A stretch of 64,000 bases of DNA, from assembly GCA_017626305.1 (NCBI GenBank), contig JAGAIW010000035.1:1-64000 (forward strand), in the 5' to 3' direction. This document shows positions 1 to 7,177 of this stretch, one piece after another (position 1 is the first letter of the stretch; each line of letters opens with the position of its first letter). The DNA comes from Clostridia bacterium (GTDB taxonomy: Bacteria > Bacillota > Clostridia > Christensenellales > Borkfalkiaceae). The notes below the pieces were generated by a model. It saw only the letters and a program-made list of their open reading frames with translations, ran no database searches and had not been told where the DNA came from. The translations under genes and the position numbers were made by a program.

Positions 1-61
1 AAGCCTATCCAACGGGAACAAAAAAACACCCACAAGGGGTGTTTTGTTGTACCCGTTGGGG
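1..61 (-). repeat. Copy of tRNA-Arg 3' end plus terminator
   Basis: Positions 1-61 repeat 137-197 almost perfectly (one visible mismatch at the CCA). The shared block holds the acceptor 3' strand and part of the T arm of the tRNA-Arg gene at 181-257 and the hairpin terminator that follows it on the minus strand. The rest of a tRNA is missing from this copy, so it is a fragment, not a second gene. It probably arose by tandem duplication with deletion, or marks an old integration at the tRNA 3' end. Confidence 0.75.
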
Positions 62-63
62 TT

Positions 64-95
64 TTGTTAAAACTCCGTTTGCGGAGTTTTAACAA
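64..95. terminator. Perfect 14-bp hairpin
   Basis: Arms 64-77 and 82-95 are perfectly complementary around a 4-base loop (TTTG). A second small GC hairpin (GCCGC/GCGGC, 102-116) follows. There is no long T tract, so these could be a repeated palindromic element rather than a terminator. They lie between the truncated and the intact tRNA-Arg copies. Confidence 0.45.
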
Positions 96-154
96 GGCAG
101 CGCCGCTTTTGGCGGCTCGCGCGAACCGTTGAGTTCAAGCCTATCCAACGGGAA

Positions 155-180
155 CAAAAAAACACCCACAAGGGGTGTTT
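155..180 (-). terminator. Terminator of tRNA-Arg
   Basis: Read on the minus strand the sequence is AAAACACCCC-TTGT-GGGTGTTTTTTTG, a GC-containing stem followed by a T run directly after the CCA of tRNA-Arg. The same hairpin occurs in the partial copy at 19-45. Confidence 0.75.
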
Positions 181-257
181 TGGTGTACCCGTTGGGGCTC
201 GAACCCAAACTCGACGGCGTCGGAGGCCGTAATGTTATCCAATTACACTACGAGTAC
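181..257 (-). tRNA. tRNA-Arg (anticodon CCG)
   Basis: The minus strand folds into a complete cloverleaf. The acceptor GTACTCG pairs with CGGGTAC, with one G-T pair. The anticodon stem ACGGC/GCCGT encloses the loop CTCCGAC, giving anticodon CCG for codon CGG. The T arm carries GGTTCGAG. Discriminator A and CCA are encoded at 184-181. It is followed by a hairpin terminator and flanked by partial copies of itself. Confidence 0.93.
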
Positions 258-339
258 GTATTTTGTTTTTTCTCGAACCACAGGGCTTTGCCTTGCGGCA
301 AAAGAAATTTTTTTGAAAATTTCCGACATACATCGAAGA

Positions 340-372
340 ACGTAATGTTATCCAATTACACTACGAGTACGT
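340..372 (-). pseudogene. tRNA-Arg 5'-half fragment
   Basis: Positions 340-372 repeat 228-260 of the intact tRNA-Arg region: the acceptor 5' strand, D arm and the start of the anticodon stem. The sequence then diverges, so no cloverleaf can form. With the 3' fragment at 1-61 the intact gene is bracketed by its own halves. The remainder of 258-506 holds only the mnmA promoter and no other recognisable feature. Confidence 0.75.
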
Positions 373-455
373 GTCCATATCTTCCCAAAAGAGAAGAAGT
401 TTTTCAAAAAGCTATTATATTTTACTATTTTTTACTTCCATTTTGCAAGCGTTTA

Positions 456-464
456 TGGTATAAT
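456..464 (+). promoter_or_regulatory. Extended -10 promoter of mnmA
   Basis: TGGTATAAT at 456-464 is a perfect extended -10 element. The -35 region about 17 bases upstream is poor (TTCCAT-like), as is common for extended -10 promoters. It lies about 43 bases before the mnmA start. Confidence 0.6.
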
Positions 465-503
465 ATTTGCAAATTTACAAAAAAATTTTTTCAAATGGGG
501 TAA

Positions 504-1592
<1,089 letters not shown>

Positions 1593-1627
1593 TGAACGCA
1601 TACATGGGTACGCCAAATGGAGAACAT

Positions 1628-2245
1628 ATGACCGAAAAAGAGAAAATGCACAGCGGTGAATTATACCTGCCCGACGGAGAAGAAGTATTCAGCGAGCAGC
1701 TGGCTTGCTTGGATAAATTATACGAATTTAACGCCGCTCGTCCCACCGAGCTTGCCAAGCGGCAAGCCATGTTAAAGGATATGCTTGCTCAGATGGGCGA
1801 AAACTGCTATATCGAACCGCCCTTCTACGCGAACTGGGGCGGCAAGCACGTACACCTTGGCAAAAACGTATACGCCAACTTTCACTTGACCTGTGTGGAC
1901 GACACACACATATATATTGGCGATTATACCATGATCGGTCCGAACGTCACGTTGGCTACGGCAGGACACCCGATTTTGCCTGTTTTACGCGAAAAGAACT
2001 ATCAATACAATATGCCCGTACGTATCGGCAAATGCTGTTGGCTCGGCGCAGGCGTTATCGTTCTGCCCGGGGTAACGATCGGCGATAATACGGTAATCGG
2101 CGCAGGCAGCGTCGTCACCAAAGATATTCCCGCCAACGTGGTAGCCGTCGGCAATCCCTGCCGCGTGCTCCGCCCTATCGGCGAAAAGGATAAAACGTAT
2201 TATTTTAAGGATAGAAAAATCGATTATGAAAATCTTACTCGATAA
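1628..2245 (+). CDS. Maltose/galactoside-type O-acetyltransferase
   Basis: A 205-residue left-handed beta-helix (hexapeptide repeat) acetyltransferase. It starts MTEKEKMHSGELYLPDGEE, the classic N terminus of the Maa/LacA/NodL family. The active-site region around ATAGHPILP contains the family histidine, and hexapeptide repeats run from about residue 60 to 185 (GAGVIVLPGVTIGDNTVIGAG). The start at 1628 is chosen because GGAG lies five bases upstream and the protein aligns there; an in-frame ATG at 1592 overlaps the mnmA stop. The enzyme would use acetyl-CoA to acetylate a sugar hydroxyl, but the true acceptor cannot be read from sequence. Its 3' end overlaps the next gene by 20 bases, suggesting translational coupling. 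Confidence 0.9.
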   Translation: MTEKEKMHSGELYLPDGEEVFSEQLACLDKLYEFNAARPTELAKRQAMLKDMLAQMGENCYIEPPFYANWGGKHVHLGKNVYANFHLTCVDDTHIYIGDYTMIGPNVTLATAGHPILPVLREKNYQYNMPVRIGKCCWLGAGVIVLPGVTIGDNTVIGAGSVVTKDIPANVVAVGNPCRVLRPIGEKDKTYYFKDRKIDYENLTR

Positions 2246-3233
2246 AAACAAGCCGTTTTATAAAGCTAACCTGCATTGTCATTCTACCTACTCGGACGGC
2301 AAACGGACGGTAGACGAGCTCAAAGCCGCGTACATGGCGCAGGGATACTCCGTCGTAGCCTTTACCGATCACGAGCATTTGATTGACAATTCCCGTTTAA
2401 CGGACGAAAACTTTTTGGCAATCACCGCTTGTGAAGTCGCCATTAAGGAATTCCCCACGCAATCCACCTTAAAAAATATGTACATGCGCGTATGTCACTT
2501 GAATTTTTACGCGCTTGAACCGCACAATACGCTTACCCCTTGCTATTCGAGCGTATACGACCATTACGTCAGCGAAGAAGTCAAGCCCTTACTCTCTTTT
2601 GATACGGAATACGAACGCGTGCATACCGCCGACGGCATTAACGAAATGGTTCGTATCGCTAACGAAAATGGGTTTATCGTTTCGTATAATCACCCGTCGT
2701 GGTCGTTGGAAAACGCAACCCATTATTTGGGCTATGAAGGCGTATGGGCGGTGGAAATTTACAATACGGGTTGCAGAAAAAGCGGATACAGCGACGACGA
2801 GCACGTCTACGACGATATGCTACGAGCAGGAAAAAAGCTCTTTTGTACCGCCGCCGACGATAACCATAACGCCCACCCTTTTGAAAGCCCTAGCAGCGAC
2901 AGCTTTGGCGGACACGTATGGATTAACGCCGATAAGCTAGATTATTCCACGATTATGCAAGCGTTGCAAAAAGGCGATTTTTACGCTTCCACAGGTCCGC
3001 AAATCTTTTCTCTGACTTTGGAAAACGGCGTCGTTTATATACAAACTTCCCCTTGTCAAAAAATCGATTTACTCACGCGCGGCAGACGAACGAAAACGGC
3101 GATTGCCCCTATCGGCAATCACTTGATGGACGCAAGTTTCGTCTTACAAGATAACGACGAATATTTCCGCATCCGCGTCACCGACGAAAACGGCAAAACC
3201 GCTTATACGCAGGCCTACTTTTTAAACGAATAA
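2226..3233 (+). CDS. PHP-domain metal-dependent phosphoesterase
   Basis: A 335-residue PHP-family protein. NLHCHSTYSDG (His17, His19) and AFTDHEHL (Asp48, His49) form the first metal-binding motifs, and ADDNHN further on supplies later ligands. PHP proteins hydrolyse phosphoesters with Zn or Mn, but this architecture has no named substrate. There is no signal peptide. The ATG lies inside the end of the acetyltransferase gene, so mnmA, acetyltransferase and PHP form one operon that ends at a strong terminator. Confidence 0.88.
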   Translation: MKILLDKNKPFYKANLHCHSTYSDGKRTVDELKAAYMAQGYSVVAFTDHEHLIDNSRLTDENFLAITACEVAIKEFPTQSTLKNMYMRVCHLNFYALEPHNTLTPCYSSVYDHYVSEEVKPLLSFDTEYERVHTADGINEMVRIANENGFIVSYNHPSWSLENATHYLGYEGVWAVEIYNTGCRKSGYSDDEHVYDDMLRAGKKLFCTAADDNHNAHPFESPSSDSFGGHVWINADKLDYSTIMQALQKGDFYASTGPQIFSLTLENGVVYIQTSPCQKIDLLTRGRRTKTAIAPIGNHLMDASFVLQDNDEYFRIRVTDENGKTAYTQAYFLNE

Positions 3234-3242
3234 AACAAATCG

Positions 3243-3270
3243 CCCGTAAGCAAGCGCTTACGGGTTTTTT
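3243..3270 (+). terminator. Terminator of mnmA-acetyltransferase-PHP operon
   Basis: The stem CCCGTAAGC/GCTTACGGG (3243-3251, 3256-3264) is followed by six T, starting nine bases after the PHP stop codon. Confidence 0.9.
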
Positions 3271-3324
3271 ATACTCAAAAACGCAAAGGTTACAATATTT
3301 TTTATGAAAATGTCATATATTTTA

Positions 3325-3353
3325 TTGACATTTAGATAAAAACGCTTTACAAT
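3325..3353 (+). promoter_or_regulatory. Sigma-A promoter of degV
   Basis: TTGACA (3325-3330), a 17-base spacer, then TACAAT (3348-3353), 42 bases before the degV ATG. Confidence 0.88.
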
Positions 3354-3395
3354 ATAAGTATACATTTGTCGATTTATGACGAAAAGGAGAAGATT

Positions 3396-4274
3396 ATGCG
3401 TACATTTCAATTATTTACCGATACCGACACCGACATCACGCCCGAAGTTGCGGCGGAGCTTGGCTATAAGCTTATCAGCATGCCCTACGTGGAAAACGGC
3501 GGCAAGGAAGTTTATCCGTACGAAGATTTCCAAACGTTTGATTATAAGACCTTTTACGACGGCTTACGCGCAGGAAAATTGACGTCCACTTGCGCACTCT
3601 CTCCCGTTAAATACGCGGAATATTTCGAGCCTATTTTAGCGGAAGGCAAAGATATTTTTTACGTACACTTCTCCGCGGCTATGAGCGGAACGTTCAACGC
3701 CATGAAGTTGGCTTGGGACGAACTTTCGGAAAAATATCCCGATAGAAAATTGTATACCTTGGACACGAAAGGCATCACCATTTGCAGTTTGAGCATTGTC
3801 AAAGAAGTCGGCAAGCTTGTTGCAAACGGCGCAACGCCCGAAGATATTTTGAAGTGGGCGGAAACGGAAGTGGACAAATTCGCCGTATACTTCTACGCCG
3901 ACGATTTGAAATTCTTTGGCCGTAGCGGTCGTGTAAGCGGTCTCGCCGCGTTCATGGGTAGCCTGTTGGGTATTCGCCCTATCATCACTATGAGCTCCGA
4001 AGGCGTTATGGATTCCGTTTCCAAAGCCAAGGGAAGAAAAGGCACGTTGAAAAAACTCATGGATTACGTGATTGAACTGCAAGAAGACATCAAAAACTAT
4101 CCCGTCATTATCGGTCACGCTGACGCATATGACCTTGCTTTGGAGCTTGAAAGCATGTTAAAGACGCAATTTGGCGAAGATTTGCCCACGGAAATCGTTG
4201 TCGTCAACCCTACGGCAGGCAGCCATTGCGGACCGAATACGGTTGGCGTTAGTTTCCACGCAAAGCATAGATAA
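3396..4274 (+). CDS. DegV family fatty-acid-binding protein
   Basis: A 292-residue DegV/FakB-type protein. It begins with FQLFTDTDTDITPEVAAELG, the DegV N-terminal strand and loop, and contains the conserved FGRSGRVSG and GIRPIITM blocks and a C-terminal histidine region (NPTAGSHCGPNTVGVSF). Family members bind one fatty acid and present it to the FakA kinase; no fakA lies in the window. The start at 3396 is preceded by AAGGAGA. It is monocistronic, with its own promoter and terminator. Confidence 0.92.
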   Translation: MRTFQLFTDTDTDITPEVAAELGYKLISMPYVENGGKEVYPYEDFQTFDYKTFYDGLRAGKLTSTCALSPVKYAEYFEPILAEGKDIFYVHFSAAMSGTFNAMKLAWDELSEKYPDRKLYTLDTKGITICSLSIVKEVGKLVANGATPEDILKWAETEVDKFAVYFYADDLKFFGRSGRVSGLAAFMGSLLGIRPIITMSSEGVMDSVSKAKGRKGTLKKLMDYVIELQEDIKNYPVIIGHADAYDLALELESMLKTQFGEDLPTEIVVVNPTAGSHCGPNTVGVSFHAKHR

Positions 4275-4292
4275 GTATCCCTTATATAACAT

Positions 4293-4322
4293 AACGGAGT
4301 GCCCTATCGGCACTCCGTTTTT
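4293..4322 (+). terminator. Terminator of degV
   Basis: AACGGAGTGCC (4293-4303) pairs with GGCACTCCGTT (4309-4319), followed by T residues. Confidence 0.9.
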
Positions 4323-4323
4323 G

Positions 4324-4656
4324 TCAGCCTTTTTTTCTTGTATTTTTTTCAATTTCTTTTAAGTAATAGATATTTAAAATTTGATAGCACAACGTTAATT
4401 TTAATGCACAATATACGATCGCACACACAATTCCGCCAACAAACCAAAACGCCACTAGACCAGCTATGCCCGCGTTTTCCGGAACACTAAATCCGCCAAT
4501 AAATACGAGTAGCCCCAATAGGCTAATTACTATTTGCGGTAAATAAACAAAAAACGAAAACCACTTTTCGTTTTTATCAATAATTTTTTTATCGTCTGTT
4601 ATATCCACTTCTTTTATCGGATTATTCGGATTTGAGTATTGATTTTGTTCTTCCAT
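4324..4656 (-). CDS. Small two-helix membrane protein, unknown function
   Basis: A 110-residue protein not recognised as a named family. Residues 1-30 are polar and charged. Two hydrophobic segments follow at about 35-57 (FVYLPQIVISLLGLLVFIGG) and 66-92, then a charged lysine-rich tail. An AAGGAG site precedes the ATG. Its promoter carries the XRE operator inside the spacer, so it is probably repressed by the divergent regulator at 4750. The layout resembles small repressor-controlled membrane or stress proteins, but no function can be claimed. Confidence 0.7.
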   Translation of the reverse strand: MEEQNQYSNPNNPIKEVDITDDKKIIDKNEKWFSFFVYLPQIVISLLGLLVFIGGFSVPENAGIAGLVAFWFVGGIVCAIVYCALKLTLCYQILNIYYLKEIEKNTRKKG

Positions 4657-4687
4657 AGTTTTTCTTCTCCTTTTTTATGTTAATATT

Positions 4688-4716
4688 ATTATATCCTACA
4701 ATTTGTAGGAAGTCAA
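4688..4716 (-). promoter_or_regulatory. Promoter of the small membrane protein, with operator in the spacer
   Basis: Minus strand: TTGACT (4716-4711), a 17-base spacer, TATAAT (4693-4688). The 15-base palindrome CCTACAATTTGTAGG (4695-4709) fills nearly the whole spacer, so bound repressor would block RNA polymerase. Confidence 0.85.
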
Positions 4717-4738
4717 GTATTTTCCTACGTTTTGTAGT
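4695..4738. promoter_or_regulatory. Two operator sites for the XRE regulator
   Basis: Site 1 (4695-4709) is a perfect 7-1-7 palindrome, CCTACAA-T-TTGTAGG. Site 2 (4724-4738) is the imperfect CCTACGTTTTGTAGT. Their centres are 29 bases apart, about three helical turns, in the divergent region between the membrane protein and the XRE gene. Site 2 abuts the likely -10 (TAAAAT, 4738-4743) of the regulator gene, which suggests autorepression. Confidence 0.75.
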
Positions 4739-4749
4739 AAAATAATTTC

Positions 4750-4953
4750 ATGGAAAAGAATATTTTTGGTCAACGATTAAAAGAATTGCGGTTAGAAAAA
4801 GGATTATCTCAAAGGGGTTTAGGGGAAATTTTCAACGTTTGCAATCAAACGATTAGCTTTTGGGAAAGCGGCAGTCGCGAACCCGATTTAGATACTTTGG
4901 TGCAAATCGCCCACTATTTTGACGTTCCTTATGAAAATTTATTAGACGAATAA
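4750..4953 (+). CDS. Small XRE (Cro/C1-type) transcriptional regulator
   Basis: A 67-residue protein that is almost entirely one helix-turn-helix domain: FGQRLKELRLEKGLSQRGL is followed by NQTISFWESGSREPDLDTL. It has no effector domain, like many phage-type or toxin-antitoxin-type repressors. There is no Shine-Dalgarno sequence; TAAAAT ends seven bases before the ATG, so the mRNA may be leaderless. It is divergent from the small membrane protein and shares two palindromic operators with it. Confidence 0.88.
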   Translation: MEKNIFGQRLKELRLEKGLSQRGLGEIFNVCNQTISFWESGSREPDLDTLVQIAHYFDVPYENLLDE

Positions 4954-4956
4954 CAA

Positions 4957-4982
4957 TCCCCCGAACGCATTTGTTCGGGGGA
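4957..4982. terminator. Hairpin between convergent genes
   Basis: TCCCCCGAAC (4957-4966) pairs perfectly with GTTCGGGGGA (4973-4982). It lies between the convergent XRE and SecB-like genes. There is no strong T tract, so termination efficiency is uncertain. Confidence 0.6.
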
Positions 4983-4995
4983 TAACATTTATCGC

Positions 4996-5421
4996 TTAGT
5001 TTAAGTTTTGCGGAGCTTCCCCACGGTCTTCGGGGAACATTGTACCTGCGGGAATTACGGGGAGCATTAAGGGCTGAATAAATGCGTTTGCCGTCAACGA
5101 GCCAACGGCTGCGCGAAGATAGGGATAAACGACTTCGGTCATGTTGATAACCAAATCTTGTCTGTCAAGATCGCTTTCGATTTCTTCCGCTTCAAACACG
5201 CCGACAAGACGAGCTTTCAAGTTGAAAGGTTTCGGGGATTCTTCGGTGGATTCGATTTTTACTTCCAAAGCCAAAAACCAAAGCTTGTCGTTTTCCTGCA
5301 CGCGTCTAACGGTACGGGAAAATTGCGGTTTAATTTCAAACTTCGTATCCTTGTCCATCTTGATACGGTTCATGGAAAAGTTGAGTTCCTCAGCGGTGAT
5401 GCCTCTTAATGCGTACTTCAT
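4996..5421 (-). CDS. SecB-like export chaperone
   Basis: A 141-residue protein resembling the SecB family: a beta-rich core (MDKDTKFEIKPQFSRTVRRV, then WFLALEVKIE) and the SecB-like C-terminal helix region VVYPYLRAAVGSLTANAFIQPLMLP. SecB holds preproteins unfolded for SecA, or acts with toxin-antitoxin systems; which applies here is unknown. The start at 5421 is preceded by AAGAGGT; an upstream in-frame ATG at 5439 lacks this. It stands alone with a strong promoter, and no toxin gene is adjacent. Confidence 0.72.
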   Translation of the reverse strand: MKYALRGITAEELNFSMNRIKMDKDTKFEIKPQFSRTVRRVQENDKLWFLALEVKIESTEESPKPFNLKARLVGVFEAEEIESDLDRQDLVINMTEVVYPYLRAAVGSLTANAFIQPLMLPVIPAGTMFPEDRGEAPQNLN

Positions 5422-5451
5422 AAAATACCTCTTTATCATTTATTTGCGTCT

Positions 5452-5480
5452 ATTATACCACGCTTTTTTCATTTTGTCAA
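5452..5480 (-). promoter_or_regulatory. Promoter of SecB-like gene
   Basis: Minus strand TTGACA (5480-5475), a 17-base spacer, TATAAT (5457-5452). The rest of 5481-5687 is AT-rich and shows nothing else recognisable. Confidence 0.88.
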
Positions 5481-5687
5481 CGCTTTGCGCGTTACATTCT
5501 ATTATATATAAACTCCTTTTCCGTTTTGTAAACAAGCCAAACAATTTTTTAAGCTTTTTTGTGCGCAAAAAAATCGTTTTTTGCATATACTGTAAGGAGT
5601 CCGCAACCCGTATTTTTGAAGAATTTCCCCACAAAAAAACTTTTTTAAATTTTTTTTATTTTTTTTTGAAAAAGTAGGTGAAAACGC

Positions 5688-5716
5688 TTGCCTTTCTTTT
5701 TTAGATGTGGTATAGT
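5688..5716 (+). promoter_or_regulatory. Promoter of tRNA array
   Basis: TTGCCT (5688-5693), a 17-base spacer, TATAGT (5711-5716) with an upstream TG, sixteen bases before tRNA-Val. Confidence 0.75.
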
Positions 5717-5731
5717 ATATAAGCTTTCGAC

Positions 5732-5807
5732 GGAAGTTTAGCTCAGCTGGGAGAGCATCTGCCTTACAAGCAGAGGGTCATAGGTTCGAACCCTATAACT
5801 TCCACCA
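5732..5807 (+). tRNA. tRNA-Val (anticodon TAC)
   Basis: The acceptor GGAAGTT pairs with AACTTCC. The anticodon loop CTTACAA gives TAC. The T loop is GGTTCGAACC. Discriminator A and an encoded CCA end at 5807. Confidence 0.97.
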
Positions 5808-5832
5808 TAAAAACAGTGCGGATTTTATATAT

Positions 5833-5907
5833 GCGGGAATAGCTCAGTGGTAGAGCGTCACCTTGCCAAGGTGAATGTCGCGGGTTCGAATCTCGTTTCC
5901 CGCTCCA
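5833..5907 (+). tRNA. tRNA-Gly (anticodon GCC)
   Basis: The acceptor GCGGGAA pairs with TTCCCGC. The anticodon stem TCACC/GGTGA encloses TTGCCAA, giving GCC. CCA is encoded. Confidence 0.97.
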
Positions 5908-5959
5908 AAAAATCCGTGCTGTTTTTCTTTCTTTTTTTGCCGTAACGGCAGGCAGAGAA

Positions 5960-6034
5960 GGCGCTATAGCCAAGTGGTAAGGCCAAGGTCTGCAAAACCT
6001 TTATCCCCCGGTTCAAATCCGGGTGGCGCCTCCA
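5960..6034 (+). tRNA. tRNA-Cys (anticodon GCA)
   Basis: The acceptor GGCGCTA faces TGGCGCC. The anticodon stem AAGGT/ACCTT encloses CTGCAAA, giving GCA. CCA is encoded at 6032-6034. Confidence 0.96.
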
Positions 6035-6066
6035 AAAAGCCTCTGCGCTACTGCGCAGAGGCTTTT
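6035..6066 (+). terminator. Terminator after tRNA-Cys
   Basis: AAAAGCCTCTGCGC (6035-6048) pairs with GCGCAGAGGCTTTT (6053-6066) around loop TACT. Confidence 0.88.
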
Positions 6067-6075
6067 CAATAAAAT

Positions 6076-6166
6076 ACGTCAACCAAGCACGCCTTGGAAC
6101 ATTGAGTGAAAAATATATATGCCGACCAAGCCATGCCTTGGAATATTCGATAAATATATATATGCC
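6076..6166 (+). repeat. Two degenerate tandem units before tRNA-Leu
   Basis: Two copies of a roughly 45-base unit (CCAAGC..GCCTTGGAA.ATT followed by an AT-rich run and ATGCCG) lie head to tail between tRNA-Cys and tRNA-Leu. Each contains a small CCAAG/CTTGG hairpin, and the second runs directly into the tRNA-Leu 5' end. They may be a duplicated spacer or remnants of tRNA duplication. Confidence 0.55.
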
Positions 6167-6250
6167 GCTGTGGTGGAATAGGCAGACGCAAGGGACTTAA
6201 AATCCCTCGGTTTAACGACCGTGCCGGTTCAAGTCCGGCCAGCGGCACCA
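6164..6250 (+). tRNA. tRNA-Leu (anticodon TAA)
   Basis: A class II tRNA of 87 bases. The acceptor GCCGCTG pairs with CAGCGGC. The anticodon loop CTTAAAA gives TAA. A variable arm and GGTTCAAGTCC T arm are present, and CCA is encoded at 6248-6250. The accessory region starts immediately downstream. Confidence 0.96.
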
Positions 6251-6255
6251 CAAAG

Positions 6256-6296
6256 AACGTAAGTTGAACCAATAGGTTTGACTTGCGTTTTTTTCT
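6256..6296 (+). terminator. Terminator after tRNA-Leu
   Basis: ACGTAAGT pairs with ACTTGCGT (one G-T pair) across an inner AACC/GGTT stem and is followed by a T run. A second hairpin, AAACGGCG (6324-6331) with CGCCGTTT (6351-6358), probably terminates the minus-strand gene ending at 6375. Confidence 0.75.
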
Positions 6297-6374
6297 TTAT
6301 GCTCGAAAATCGGCTTGACATTAAAACGGCGTGATAGTGATTTACTACCGCGCCGTTTGCTATTACTTTAATAC

Positions 6375-6797
6375 TTATTCAATACTTTTAAAAATTTCTA
6401 TAATTTTACTTTCTATACTTTCCCAATCATATTTTAATATTGCGGGTTGCAAAAATCCACGCACGTACCGCACCGAGCCCCTGTCCTTCTTCGGCAACAA
6501 CCCGGGAAGTCGCACCGAAAACCAGCCTTGACTTGTATACCCGATTTCAAGCGGTATGTTTTTGATAATCGCCTCGACAGGTTCAATCCCGCGCCTTATA
6601 TTCGGCAACATATAAATCAACTCTCGAGCGTTTAACACGTACGTTTCCGCCTTCGATTCGTATTCCAAAGTTTTGCCGTATAACGAATACGTTGCGCCCG
6701 ACGCTCGTTCTTCTTCCCAAATTGTATGTAATAAGGTTTCCTGCTCTTTAAGATTTCTCATCAGTTTTTTGTACTGTTGTTCTTTTTGTAAAGTCAT
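6375..6797 (-). CDS. Hypothetical protein, possibly DUF6100-like
   Basis: A 140-residue protein. The N-terminal 60 residues are strongly charged and likely coiled-coil (MRNLKEQETLLHTIWEEERA). The C-terminal half has the block GWFSVRLPGLLPKKDRGSVR, which recalls small DUF6100-type proteins of mobile elements in Clostridia. That is recollection, not a search result. AAGGAGG precedes the ATG. It lies directly downstream of tRNA-Leu in an accessory-looking stretch, consistent with a mobile-element origin. Confidence 0.6.
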   Translation of the reverse strand: MTLQKEQQYKKLMRNLKEQETLLHTIWEEERASGATYSLYGKTLEYESKAETYVLNARELIYMLPNIRRGIEPVEAIIKNIPLEIGYTSQGWFSVRLPGLLPKKDRGSVRYVRGFLQPAILKYDWESIESKIIEIFKSIE

Positions 6798-7177
6798 ATC
6801 ATTCCTCCTTGTATTGAATATTGACGATAAAATAAAAGCACCCGAACGAAGGGCTACTTCATTCAGATGCTTGATGATGGATTGTGTTGACTGCCAACTA
6901 TGATTTGTTGGACAGTCTTTTTCTTTTGTAAAAACGGGGAGTCGGGGAAACGATCCGCCCTCCCTTCGGTCGGGCGGATCGATTTTTATATAGAGACTAT
7001 AAAAACGTCTTGTAAACTTTTTTTGTAGATTTTCAATCGCGCTACCCCTTTATTTATAAAGAGTTCTTCATTTTTTAGTCTGGGGTTCATAACGTTGTAA
7101 TTTTCATAGCGTTTTTGAACATCTTTTTATGTGTTTTTATTGCGGGCTCATAAGCGTTAGGCCCTTAATTTTAACCT
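6798..7177. other. Hairpin-rich intergenic region
   Basis: No ORF is supported here. Three structures are visible. (1) A minus-strand hairpin of about 14 pairs (arms about 6842-6855 and 6862-6876, several G-U pairs) is followed by T-rich sequence. (2) GACTGCCAAC pairs with GTTGGACAGTC (about 6889-6919) ahead of a plus-strand T tract. (3) A perfect 10-bp stem CGATCCGCCC/GGGCGGATCG (6951-6960, 6972-6981) is followed by five T. They may terminate the MATE gene transcript from 7178, or be scars of a lost element. Confidence 0.55.

Noticed and set aside
5764..6272. Several open frames on both strands across 5.76-6.27 kb
   Set aside because: They are translations of the tRNA genes and spacers and have no ribosome binding sites; the tRNAs explain the sequence.
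6889..6930. Possible insertion-sequence end (GACTGCCAAC...GTTGGACAGTC)
   Set aside because: The stem resembles some IS terminal repeats, but no transposase frame or second end was found, so no mobile element is called.
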